DNA from: Melastoma dodecandrum
Lineage: Eukaryota; Streptophyta; Magnoliopsida; Myrtales; Melastomataceae
Direction of reading: 5' to 3'
Assembly (NCBI GenBank): GCA_029817715.1
Contig: JARUPY010000288.1
Coordinates: 434,001 to 498,000 of the forward strand
Length of the DNA: 64,000 nt
The notes beneath the pieces are model-generated. The model did no database searches and was not told where the DNA came from. It was given only the letters and a program-made list of their open reading frames with translations. The position numbers and the translations under genes are program-made. This document shows, piece by piece, positions 1 to 10,493 of the stretch (positions are counted from its first letter, which is position 1; each line of letters opens with the position of its first letter).

Positions 1-98
1 ACGAGTGTTAGAAATCAGGCACAGTGAAAACACTAAAACAAAAGTTTTTATGCCCAAAATAATCAGATCTTGGTACGTATAAAATACTTTTTGAATAA
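1..98 (+). repeat. Unit 0 fragment, left part
   Basis: This stretch is nearly the same as the sequence starting at about 9,256 in unit 1, and at its counterparts near 33,200 and 59,470. Shared words include the AAACACTAAAACAAAAG block and CCCAAAATAATCAGATCTTG. The match breaks off near position 98 and resumes at 1981, so a foreign segment of about 1.9 kb lies between the two parts of this broken copy. No gene is visible in it. Confidence 0.75.
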
Positions 99-1980
99 AT
101 AACAAAATTAATCTTACCCGGAAATCGTACCTAAAAATTTCCGAAGAAGCAAAGTAAAACCAAACGACCGAGAGCCTCACTTGTAACTCTTCCAGAGTTA
201 TCCACGCACACGCTCACGAACCTCTCGACGATTTCTTAGGTGCTAGCCTCTTGGATCGATAGAAATATATTTTTTATTTCGAAAGCAAAACCAAGTATTT
301 TTTGTTTGGTTGGGTATTTTAGGAGGTTTGGTCACTCTCTTCACACCTATTTTTTTGTTTTTGGTTTTGGAAATTTAGACAACCCACGTTTGTCCCCAAC
401 CCAATCTATTTTTAATCCGAGACAAAAAAATCATCGCCATTGATTGTCTCCCATGTTTCGTTTTAATCTTCCGTTTAATTTGGATAATAAATTGCTTTTC
501 AAAATAAATGGTAACATCTATGGGATTAAAACCAAGGGTCTCTTTTTCTTTTCTTTGAAAATCTCTATACATATAATATGAAAATAAGTAACAAACATCT
601 TTTAACAGGTAGTGACACGCACGTGGATTATAATAATTTAATCAAAAATTGATTTTCTCGAATAATATCTATGATATAAAATATAAATAAATATTAAATA
701 CTTATTTCATATCCTTTATCTAATAGAAACAGACGCGAATAAATTCATATTCTATCTTGGCGTAAATTTTGCTTCCGATATTTCAGAACAAATTAATAAA
801 ACAATTAATTATAATTTTGAAATAATAAAATGATAAATTTTAGTATCCACTAAAATAATCAATAATATAATGTTCATATCGACGTGTTATGCATGCGACC
901 CTCTAGGTCCTACACACGAAAATAGTGTAAATCCATATACAAACTAAGATAACCGTCTAGCAACAGTTTTTAATCACCCAACGTGTTAGAAAAAGGATCA
1001 TAAATCATAAACCACTATCAACTGATTACTGGGTAATTCAATTTCTTCATCTAACCGATATCTCAATTAATTCGGCGCAAAATACACAATCACCAAATTA
1101 AATGTTTTACTTGATTACCAAGATATGACTCACTTGAATGTAAAACATTCCTCCTATGGCATAGATTTTAGAGTCACTAATATCTCTATCAAGTGGCCTA
1201 GATATCAACTCTCTAATCCAAAAGAGTGGTGACTCATATATTGACTCAACACAATTCTCTCTACACTTTGTCACATACCCCATAATCCGTATTACTCACA
1301 ATCCGGTTAAAGACTGTTCCTAACGACGTCAAAGTGCACAAACTCCATGCATAGAATAAATGAAGGTCTCAAGTCAAAAGATCAGTTACACTCGTTCATA
1401 AAAAGGATTGACCAATGATGTTCAATATGTGGTATCATCTTAAATGGGTCATGTCTAGTATCCCTAATCTTAGGTACCCCAAAGTATAACTTAGATATAC
1501 TATCCCTCAGTCTATCTTGATCTCAGTTATACTCAGCGATGATCTATATGTCCATGTACCCTCCAAATATTTATTCGATCACGGACTATTTTAGATTAAT
1601 ATACTCATTAATATGTGGGACTGCAGAAAAGTAAAATAATCAATGACAAATACTCGCCTTTATTAATTATTTGTCCACAAATACAATAAAGTGCCTTGAC
1701 ACATAAGTACACACACTAACAACGAGTTCCTCCAAATCTACAGGGACTTAATAGCATAAGATTTAAGGCTATGCATATACCTTTTGCTCATACTCAAGGT
1801 TTTGTGGTTCACATAAACCTGACCTTTCTTTGCTAGGTTTATTAGTAGTGAAAAGTCCAAAAAGAGGTAAGCGTTAATTCACCCCCTCTTAGCGTTACAC
1901 CAATAGTTTTCAATACGGATGTCGTCTTTGGATAATGCGCGCACAGGCCTTGCCCCGTTTCACTTGCTTCTTCCTTCTCC
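99..1980. mobile_element. AT-rich insertion in unit 0, probable retroelement debris
   Basis: This segment is absent from the same place in units 1-3, so it is an insertion, or part of a replacement, in unit 0. It is AT-rich and has no convincing ORF. Near 1,880-1,900 is a run reading AATTCACCCCCTCTTAG. It resembles the run just before the LTR end of the copia element at 62,490-62,515, which suggests LTR-derived sequence. I see no primer binding site, no clean terminal repeats and no target-site duplication, so the element type is unassigned. Confidence 0.4.
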
Positions 1981-2838
1981 GAGCCTTTTCATTGCTTCTC
2001 CCACGTGATGTTTGACTCTCCTTGGAAATTGAGGATGGCGGGTGAGGACCCGAGTAGGCCTAGCTTGGAAGAATGGAGGGTTCAATTCCACTATTCTCCG
2101 CAACTCATTGATGCTCAAGCCGAGGAGTCAAGCGGAAGACAATCAAGAGCGAACTCGGATCCTGGTTGCGCTTCCCGCGCACGTACACATAGGAACCATG
2201 GAGTTACCAAATTGAAGAAAACATCAGGTTAAAAGGAAGATAGATTATATAATATTTAATTTTTTTGCATTTTTTATTGCCTCTGCTTTCTAATTCATTA
2301 TATTTTAATTACATAATTTAATTTAAAAAAATTTTCCACGAAAACCTTTTCTCAAATCTACGATATGTAAAGATGTATTTCTTTTTTGGAGCAACCATTT
2401 TTGCTAAGGCGAATATGAATGAAAGAAAAATTTTTAAACTTTAGTTTAATAAAACGTCTTATACTTGCGTACATTTCTAATTTGGGAGAAAAAGTAAACT
2501 ACGTCCGGCGGTGTATTGCTTGTTGGAGGAGGTTTTATTTGACAAGGAATTGATTCGGATATCAAACCCTATTATGCTTAAGCTAAGGAGCAGGTTTTCC
2601 TGGCATTTGATGCTTCGTCTTGCTTGGTTAGGCAGCCAAGCTTCGTCTTAGTAATTGAAGACAGCTTCAAAAAAGTTTCGACTCCGTTAAAGGCCAAGGT
2701 TTTCGCTTTCGAAGGGACAAGATAAATTTGCAAGTGCAACCCACGAACGTTATTTTCCAGACAACATGGGAATTAAATATATATGTGTTCGGAGAGACAT
2801 AACCGCGCTCGAAAAACTCAGAAAGCGACATCCTTAAG
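1981..2838 (+). repeat. Unit 0 fragment, right part
   Basis: Matches 9,345-10,202 (unit 1), about 33,291-34,147 (unit 2) and about 59,563-60,418 (unit 3). At diagnostic sites (CATCAGGTTAAAAGG and GATTATATAAT near 2,225-2,250) it agrees with unit 2 and not with units 1 and 3. Similarity ends at 2838, directly before the position where the other units have a perfect 17-bp hairpin. No coding gene is supported. Confidence 0.8.
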
Positions 2839-4900
2839 TATATATGCTCGAAGCTTCCTCATTATTTTCTCCATCCTAGGGCAGAGAACAAGGAAACAAC
2901 TCGTGCCCTTCGTTCCTAACAAAGAAAGCATTTTTTGTTTTTTTTTTTCATTTTGCCATCATTTTGTTTCAATGATCTTTCGGCTACTCCATATAAGGAC
3001 GATGAATGATCTCTTATGCTTATTGCAACCACGAAATTTGTTGAAAAAGAGGGGGAGAAAGGAAAGGAAGAAAGGATGAGGACGAAGAATTATCCCAGTT
3101 GGAGCTTCAGAGTAGTTGCTACTTTGATTTTCCTTGTGGCTGGGATCATAAATGTCACGGCATCCGCGAACACGCCGATGTGCAGCCCCTATCGATACCG
3201 CAGGAGAACCTTCATCAACTATTTCTACATCGACTGCCCCGACTACCATGATGACGGTCCTGACGAGCAAGACGCCAGCTGCCCCGACCCGTGATTACAG
3301 CACCCTGAGAACAAACATGCCTCCATCCATTTTCGGCTGCGCCAAGTGTTACGATGGCATCAAGGGGGAGGACAGCCACGTGCGGGGGCACTTATGGGGG
3401 CCTGATTAAGCTCACTGGTTGCTGCTTGAGGTACGAGCTATTTAGGTTCACCAATCACTGCTAACTGTTTTTGGCGCATGTGTTTACACAGTAAAGCCAT
3501 TTTGGGCTTCAATGATGGCAAGGCCCATCATTGCGATGACAGATGTAGTCGAAGGAGCACCCGGTCAAAGTTCAAGCCCACGTTATATAGCGACATGTTT
3601 CGTCCGCAAACAGCACGACATCGCGATGTAGTCTAGGTTTCTGCTTCGGGATGCTGTGCCTGGCGGATGGTGATTCTATCATATCCCTCTTTATCAAGTG
3701 TTGTGGTAGGTAGTGGGCTTCATAGGCCCCGGAATGTTGAATCACTTGTAATAAATAAAAGAGGTAAATCAGATGTAATGTTATCCTTTGGCTGGACATT
3801 TTGTTTGTCAGTGAAAGCAAAATCACATGAAGCACTTATATGTTGTATAAGTCGTAAACGAATAGACAACCTTAATTTTTAATGAAAAAAACACATGAAA
3901 AATTTTCACATTTAATAAGCCGAGTGTTTCCTTATTTTTTGTTAGACATAATTATACATGAATATTTTGAGGGAACTGACGTGGAAGCAAGAGATGACGA
4001 GTTGTCCGTATGCGGACAGCTTGTAATTTTTTCATTGGGCGACGAGTTCTCACGTGTACAACAACGATGATAAAATCTGGTGGTATCATTCCATTATCCA
4101 TCCATTTTTTTTGTGTGATTGAATTCGGGTTCATCTCATTGAGTCTTGTCATGGATGTGATTAATTTTCATTTGGGAGAGAAACATTTTCCTGAAATGAA
4201 TGTGCTTGGGTTTGTCTTCTACTTGTCCTTTGAGTGTAAAGGATTTTAGGAAAGTACATTTCATTGGCTTCTTTTACAAATAATATCCATATAATTCGCA
4301 TGTAGGGTCGAAGAGATATGCTTTTCTTTTTAAATTATCTCATATTTCTTTTTAAATTTCATTCGAGGAAGCTAGGCTGAATGGTGCATGTTCCCAAGAC
4401 AGCTTTAAAGAGTTGTATTTGCCAAGTTTTCTTTCATTATCGGTGGTGTATCTGATCCGTAGAGTGTCCGAGCCTATCTCGAGCACTTCTGTCACGTCTA
4501 TTCGTAGTGATTATTTCTCAATCTATTCCGATAACTAATTTTTTCTCCCTCCCCTTGTACCGCCCGTTAGTTCAAATTTATTTATTTTTTTTCCTTCCGC
4601 ACATTAATCTCATTCCCAACATGTCCCACCATCATTTTCCCTAATCCGAGGATGTAGAAACTGTTGAACAATAGAAATTCCGGACCATGGATCTCGGTGT
4701 CATCTGTGAATCAACTTTCCAGAATGCATGCCCGAAGTACGAAAAGCCCGGTAAGGAGGTAGGTATGGAAACACACCAGCCGAAGGCTTGGGGGCGAAGT
4801 GGTTACAAAGCGACGGGGTTACCAGACGACGAGAGTCAACGAGGTAATCAAGCGATAGTCAACTGAGGCGAAGGATAATGGGCGATCCGTTCGATCAGTA
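2839..4900. other. Single-copy spacer between unit 0 and the first SPH region
   Basis: This stretch has no copy elsewhere in the window except a weak resemblance: 4,621-4,660 echoes the 3' end of the gag-like ORF (about 7,921-7,960), and sequence after 4,905 echoes the flank upstream of the SPH gene in each unit. The only ORF with gene-like character is the small secreted one at 3076. The rest is AT-rich with scattered short ORFs that look like chance. Confidence 0.5.
3076..3294 (+). CDS. Possible small secreted peptide, 72 aa, unrecognised
   Basis: I do not recognise this ORF. Starting at the ATG at 3076, the product has a basic N-terminus (MRTK), a hydrophobic stretch at about residues 12-22 and small residues around 25-27 (ASA) that would suit signal-peptide cleavage. 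The mature part of about 45 residues begins NTPMC, holds three cysteines, an Arg-rich patch (YRYRRR) and an acidic, proline-containing tail. Upstream, 2,930-3,060 is T- and A-rich, with no clear TATA box. It is present only once in the window. It could be a cysteine-containing signalling peptide, a first exon of something longer, or a chance ORF. Confidence 0.3.
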   Translation: MRTKNYPSWSFRVVATLIFLVAGIINVTASANTPMCSPYRYRRRTFINYFYIDCPDYHDDGPDEQDASCPDP

Positions 4901-5285
4901 GCTATTATATTAAAGTTTCTACCTGCAAGCTCCTTTCCAACATTATTTTTGGAATATGAAGAAATGATTTTTATCCTCTTCAATGAAAAGTGTTTATGTT
5001 TTACGAAGGAATGGAACCATCGCGGTTACGAACACAAACAAATTCGACCTGTCATCGTTGTATGAACTCGGCCGTCATAATTGTTTGCCTCCGAGGGAAG
5101 ATTTCGGCTAAAAAAACAATTACCTTTGGATTTAGTTTTAGTATTTAGTTATTTCATTAGGCGGGAGAATATATGTCGGATAATACCCTTCGGTGATGAT
5201 TTTAGACACCCGAGTAAAAAAATGATACTCTTTCTTTGCCTCATTTCTTATTGGATTTAAGGAAACCAAAGAATTCTAATTACCC

Positions 5286-5292
5286 TATAAAA
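5286..5292 (+). promoter_or_regulatory. TATA box of the SPH-a pseudogene
   Basis: CCCTATAAAAATCCACAACC is shared with the intact SPH genes (8,208, 32,152 and 58,425), where it lies about 65 bp before the ATG. Its conservation in four copies supports a real core promoter, although the gene behind this one is broken. Confidence 0.6.
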
Positions 5293-5335
5293 ATCCACAA
5301 CCTACAACCTTCCTTCCCATTCATCACTAGAAAAC

Positions 5336-5665
5336 AAGGTGGTGGATGTGGCTTTACTTGTATTTTCTCTCGCCGTGATTCTCGCATTATGCATGGGGAT
5401 GATCACCGTGACCATATTTAACAATCTCGAAGGTCCATGGGTCTGGGGAGTCCACCGTGCTTCCGCGGACGATGACCTTCAACTGCAGCTGCTACAGCCA
5501 AATGAATCATGGAGCTTTTCCTTCGGCTTAAATTTGTTAGAAACCACCCTCTTTCACTGTAGTTTTACATGGCCGGGAAAAGAACACCATAAATTTGTTG
5601 TATTTGACGGCGACCTTTACTGCGAACAATGTACCTGGCAGATACACTCTTATGGGGAATTGTAG
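5336..5665 (+). pseudogene. S-protein homologue (SPH-a), broken copy
   Basis: S-protein homologues are small secreted plant proteins related to the poppy self-incompatibility S1 determinant. This copy aligns with the intact SPH at 8278 from the signal peptide (VVDVALLVFSLAV) through ITVTIFNNLEG, ESWSFSF, TLFHCSF and EEHHKF-like blocks to the CxxC near the end. It is damaged in several ways. The leader segment that carries the ATG in the intact gene is missing, so the frame has no Met before the mature domain. The first mature cysteine (QC in the intact gene) is HR here. A stop after SYGEL removes the tail, which is Trp- and Phe-rich in the intact gene. The TATA box is kept. It is an older duplicate of SPH-b, since the upstream flanks also match. 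Confidence 0.8.
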
Positions 5666-7154
5666 ATCGGGCGACTCTTCACATTTAATGACTAAATGAT
5701 TTCGTGAAAGTTTCCCTCGGAAAGAATTGATCCATGTACTGTTCCTTAACTGATTGGAAATATGAGAAGAAACATCCGAACAAGAGGTCATCGCTTCATC
5801 ACGAAAGGGAGAGTTTGTTATGTGAATTCCAAACCATTGTTTCTGGTTTCCGACCAACACACAAGTAAACAATGAACTCTGGATTTAAGCCCCAACTATT
5901 GTCAAACCTAAACTATATCTTCTTCCATTCAAACAGAGGGAAAATATTACGACTACATCCACATCCTCTAGTGCCGCGTAATCATACATATGCGAAGCCT
6001 GAGTCAAAACCATATTGACTCTACACCTTTAGGCTTATCGATGAATAGTTTTTTTTAATTTGTACTAGTGCGAATTCTTTGAAATTTTAGAATTTTTCTT
6101 TCTACACCTAAAATGAAAATTAACTTTAGTTTAGATTAGGGAATTTTGAAATCAATAAATTATGCATTATGTTTTTCAATTACTTGGTAAAGAATCCGGA
6201 CGCCTAACCTAATTGATTTTGATCTGATGCCTCATGTTAAAACGAGAAACAAGAAATTCTTGACGGAATAATATTATATTTACTCCACTTTTATGGTTCA
6301 AGAAACTTTCCTCATTATTGTTATATTATGATAAATTCACGCCGAGAGTGGTGCGTAATTTTTACATAATCTCATAAAATTATTTTATTGTAGTTCGTGT
6401 ATTGTTACTGAATGAAAAAAGTTCGAGGAAATAGGAAGATAGTTTCAAATTTCGCGATATAATGTCCCTCCAAGTTTACAAGTTTGACTTTATCAAGATA
6501 AGTTCTACTTCCAAAAAACTCTTTTTGTTCGACTTTCCTTATTTATTTATTTTTTTGGGAAGTCTAACTTTATTTCCAAAATTTCGAATTATCTACTTTA
6601 TTTTACAAATTTTATTTTCAGTAATACTATTTGGAAGCAAAACTCTTGTATATATTCTTATTTGCAGGCAAGCTCAAACCTATCCCTTATGATTTGGATA
6701 GATAACGTGATATTATATACTGACGCGTGGGCGATGGTAACCACGTTACGGTTTCGTGTCATCACTCGACAATTGAGGCATGAAAAGCCGGAGAGTTATG
6801 CCATGTTTGTATGTTTCTTATTCGGATGGTGGGACGAAATAATTTGATGCCGCTCCGTTTCCGGGTTGTTGCATGCGAGCTTAAAAACAAATTATTAACC
6901 CAAGTTAAGAATACCGATGGTTACATGGATTTGTGACTGGAGAGTAGTGCCCACTTAATGATTGTGGTGTGTAGGTACAGCTCAGTTGTGTGCATACTAT
7001 AGGATTTGAGTATTTGGTCCCGCTAGGAATTATTACCAACTAATTCTCGAGCTTAATAGTGGGACCTATTAGGTTTGAATAAAATAGTGGGAGTTTATAA
7101 AAGTCCTTTATATAACTATTCACAAATAATGATTTAAAATTTTATTTGCTGTAG
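5666..7154. other. AT-rich spacer; repeated before each gag-like ORF
   Basis: From about 6,040 this sequence recurs at 29,430-31,101 and 56,230-57,374. Positions 5,690-6,020 recur at 55,290-55,640. It contains short frames only; the longest ends at 6,844 (FGWWDEII) and is conserved between units 1 and 2 without resembling a known protein. The block right before the gag ATG (TAGTGGGACCTATTAGG through TTTATTTGCTGTAG) may be an element leader, but I see no primer binding site there. Confidence 0.5.
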
Positions 7155-8018
7155 ATGTCGACTAACCTATCGCTGCGAAGTATTTTGGAGAAAGAAAATA
7201 TCCTCCAAGGACCAAACTACCTGGACTGGTATCGAAAGCTCAAGATTGTACTGAAACAAGAGAGAAAGTTTCATGTACTAGATTCTGAGCCATCAGCTGT
7301 GCCCACAGCAGACACTTCTGAAACAGATCGGATCATTTATGATCAATATGTGGAAGATGCTATTGACGTGCAATATCTCATGTTATCTGCAATGTCTCCA
7401 GAGTTGCAGAAGCAACATGAAAATATGAGCGCTAGGGATATTGATATCCATTTGCGCGAGCTCTTCCAAGAAAGTGCACGGACTGAGAGATTTGAAATCT
7501 CTCGAGCCTTTTTCGGGATGAAATTGCAGGAAGGGAACCCTGTCGGGCCTCATGTACTCAAGATGATAGGGTACATAGAGAAGCTCGCAAGTTTGGGCTC
7601 CAAGATGGATACTCATTTGGCTGTTGATGCCATTTTGTGTTTCCTGCCTCCATCATTCGCTTCATTCGTGATAAACTTCAATATGAACAACATGGAGAAG
7701 AGTCTTGCCGATCTGTTGACCGTGGTGCTCAAGACAGCAGAGAAAGATATGAAACAGAAGACTGTTTCAAATGCAATGTTGGTGAGAAATACCAACAAGA
7801 GAATGAGCAAAAGGAAGTTCAACCCCAAGGTCAAGAAATCAAAGATGTCTGCTTACCCGGGCCAAAAGCCCATGCTGAAGAAAGGCCAACAGATTCCCCA
7901 ATTGTTCTTTTCAGCCCCACCATGTCCCAACGTCATCTTCCGCGATGCGAGGATGTATGCATTAAAGTTTCTACTTAGAGCTCATATTTCTTCTCCAAAA
8001 TTATTTTTGGAATATTAA
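7155..8018 (+). mobile_element. Ty1/copia-type gag fragment, unit 1
   Basis: The 287-residue frame starts like the gag polyprotein of plant copia elements: an N-terminal SLRSILEKE then NYLDWYRKLKIVLKQE, which is the typical DUF4219/UBN2-type start. The middle (residues about 85-200) is the helical capsid-like part. The frame ends in a basic tail and shows no CCHC zinc knuckle, protease, integrase or reverse transcriptase. The 3' end grades into the flank of the SPH gene. It is a remnant, not a working element. Copies recur at 31102 and 57375. This one has an extra 3 nt (a second Val) near 7,720. It stays open in units 1 and 2, which could simply reflect the youth of the duplication. Confidence 0.75.
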
Positions 8019-8210
8019 GAAATGATTTTTTATCATCTTTAATGAAGGTGTTTATTTTTTAACAAGAAAAAGGAACCTATTGTAACCATCGCAGTTACGG
8101 ACAGGAACAACTTCGCTCGGTTTGGGTAAAAAATTAATTATTTCTTAGGATTTCTAGCCTAATAGAAAATGATGTTCTTTTGTTGGAAAACAACAATTCT
8201 AATTTTACCC

Positions 8211-8217
8211 TATAAAA
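8211..8217 (+). promoter_or_regulatory. TATA box of SPH, unit 1
   Basis: TATAAAAATCCACAACC lies 67 bp upstream of the SPH ATG and is identical in the other SPH copies. The A- and C-rich leader after it ends in a GAGAGATAGAGAG run directly before the start codon. Confidence 0.6.
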
Positions 8218-8277
8218 ATCCACAACCTAAAAACTTTCTTCCATACATCACCAAGAAAATCACAGAGAGATAGAGAG

Positions 8278-8661
8278 ATGAATTCACGCAAGGTTGTTGA
8301 TGTGACTCTACTTATTGTTTCTCTCGCAGTGATTATCGGATCATGCACGGGAGATTATCCACCGACGGTGACCGTGACCATACATAACAGTCTCGAAGGT
8401 GGAAGGGTACTAGGAGTCCAGTGTGCTTCCGCGGATGATAACCTTCCACCGCAGCTGCTACGGCCAGACGAATCATGGAGCTTTTCTTTCCACGAAAATA
8501 TATGGGCAACCACCCTCTTTCACTGCAGTTTTAAGTGGCCGGGAGAAGAGCACCATAAATTCCGTGTATATGGCGACACTATTTTCTGCGAAGAATGTTG
8601 GTGGTATATACAATCTAGTGGAGGATGGTTTGACGGGATTTTCTACTGGTTTGATGACTAA
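8278..8661 (+). CDS. S-protein homologue (SPH), self-incompatibility S1 family, unit 1
   Basis: Full-length single-exon gene of 127 aa. Residues 1-25 form a signal peptide (hydrophobic core LLIVSLAVII, cleavage likely after CTG). The mature 102-residue domain shows the S1-family pattern: VTVTIHN-type first strand, the ESWSFSF block at 65-71, TTLFHCSF at 78-85, and Cys 49, 83, 104 and 107, the last two as CEEC. The product should be secreted and disulphide-bonded. In poppy the family founder is the stigma ligand that triggers self-pollen arrest. Most plant SPH genes have no known role, and many are expressed in reproductive tissue. Copies lie at 32222 (open), 58495 (start lost) and 5336 (older, broken). 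The ATG at 8278 is chosen because it precedes the signal peptide and follows a conserved TATA box and leader. Confidence 0.9.
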   Translation: MNSRKVVDVTLLIVSLAVIIGSCTGDYPPTVTVTIHNSLEGGRVLGVQCASADDNLPPQLLRPDESWSFSFHENIWATTLFHCSFKWPGEEHHKFRVYGDTIFCEECWWYIQSSGGWFDGIFYWFDD

Positions 8662-10493
8662 TGATTTCGTGAGAATTTCCCCACAGAAAGAGTTGATCCA
8701 TGAACTGTAATTGGAAATCCGAGGAAAAGAAAAGAAGAACAGGTCATTGAAGGCCTGTGGATATCCATGAACTGTTTCAGCGATGATTGAAACTCTCAAT
8801 CTTCTCCTTCTTCTCCTCTCATTCTCAAAAAGAAATCCGTCTATTTTTTGCAGAGTGGCACACCTGCGTGCTGTTGCCTAACAAACTTAACAAATCCCAC
8901 CATCATTTATAATATGATCCTTCTGTAATTGGGTGGGTTTAATGGACTCTAGGTGGAATCCTAGGCCTTCTCCGGGCCTGACCCTCTCCCTTCTTTCTTC
9001 ACCAAGAACTGTATCTTCAGTTTGCTTCACATTCTCCAACTCTATCCGGTGTTCTCTGCTCATATACCTCTGCTGCACTTAGTCTTTTCTGCTTACAGTC
9101 ATCGCTGCATCATGAAAAGAAAAGTTTGTCGTGTGACTTCCAAGCCATTGTTTCTGACCAACGAATAAGAAAGCAAGGAAGTTGGGATTTTAAGGCCCAA
9201 CTATCGTATACCCTAAAGAGTATCCTCTTTCGAATCAAAACGAGGATGGCAATTACGAGCTTTAGAAATCAGGCGCAGCGGAAACACTAAAACAAAAGTT
9301 TTTATGCCCAAAATAATCAGATCTTGGGACGTACAAAATAATCTGAGCCTTTTCATTGCTTCTCCCATGCCATGTTTGACTCCCCTCGGAAATTGAGGAC
9401 GGCGGGTGAGGACCCGAGTAGCCTAGCTAGGAAGAATGGAGGGTTCAATTCCACTGTTCTCCGCAACTCATTGATGCTCAAGCCGAGGAGTCAAGCAGAA
9501 GACAATTGAGAGCGAACTCGGATCCTGGTTGCGCTTCCCACGCACGTGCACATAGGAACCATGGAGTTGCCAAATTGAAGAAAACATCAGGTAAAAAGGA
9601 AGATAGATTAAATAATATTTAATTTTTTTGCATTTTTTATTGCCTCTGCTTTCTAATTCATTATATTTTAGTTACATAATTTAATTTAAAAATTTTTTCC
9701 ACGAAAACCTTTTCTCAAATCTACGATATGTAAAGATGTTTTTCTTTTTTGGAGCAACCATTTTTGCTAAGGCGAATATGAATGAAAGAAAAATTTTTAA
9801 ACTTTAGTTTAATAAAACGTCTAATACTTGCGTACATTTCTAATTTGGGAGAAAAAGTCAACTACGTCCGGCGGTATATTGCTTGTTGGAGGAGATTTTA
9901 TTTGACAAGGAATTGATTCGGATATCAAACCCTATAATGCTTAAGCTAAGGAGCAGGTTTTCCTGGCATTTGATGCTTCGTCTTGCTTGGTTAGGCGGCC
10001 AAGCTTCGTCTTAGTAATTGAAGACAGCTTCGAAAAAAGTTTCGACTCTGTTAAAGGCCAAGGTTTTCGCTTTCGAAGGGACAAGATAAATTTGCAAGTG
10101 CAACCCACGAACGTTATTTTCCAGACAACATGGGAATTAAATATATATGTGTTCGGAGAGACATAACCGCGCTCGAAAAACTCAGAAAGCGACATCCTTA
10201 AGCAATGGAAAAAACCACAAGAACGCGTTGTGGTTTTTTCCATTACGTGCAGGTGCGTTGCATTTGCGTCATTAAACAACATACACATGGCGGCAGATCT
10301 GTCCATGTCCAACTCATAAATTTGATTAGTTTAAATCTCTTGGTATTAATCCAATCGGCTTAGCTTAGCTAAGGTCCGCCTACTAGTGACGTAAGCACGA
10401 ACTACCTCCGTCGTCCTTCCTAACCCCAAATTCCAACCACGTGGTTAATAAATCTCATGATGACGGACCCGACGGTGGCGGCCCCGCCCCTCA
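8662..10493. other. Spacer downstream of SPH, unit 1
   Basis: Contains the 3' flank of the SPH gene, the block also present as unit 0 (9,256-10,202) and a perfect hairpin at 10,204. The minus-strand frame at 9,941-10,312 is conserved in three units but reads straight through the hairpin and has no recognisable domain, so I do not call a gene. Confidence 0.5.
10204..10244. repeat. Perfect 17-bp inverted repeat with 7-nt loop, unit 1
   Basis: Left arm 10204-10220 (AATGGAAAAAACCACAA), loop GAACGCG, right arm 10228-10244 (TTGTGGTTTTTTCCATT), with no mismatch. Identical copies occur at 34149-34189 and 60420-60460. Unit 0 loses similarity right before the place where the left arm would begin. Confidence 0.9.

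Noticed and set aside
4687..4866. 59-codon frame starting MDLGVICES
   Set aside because: No leader, no domain, no copy elsewhere; likely chance.
9941..10312. 123-residue minus-strand frame
   Set aside because: Runs through the perfect hairpin, shortened in unit 3, no domain.
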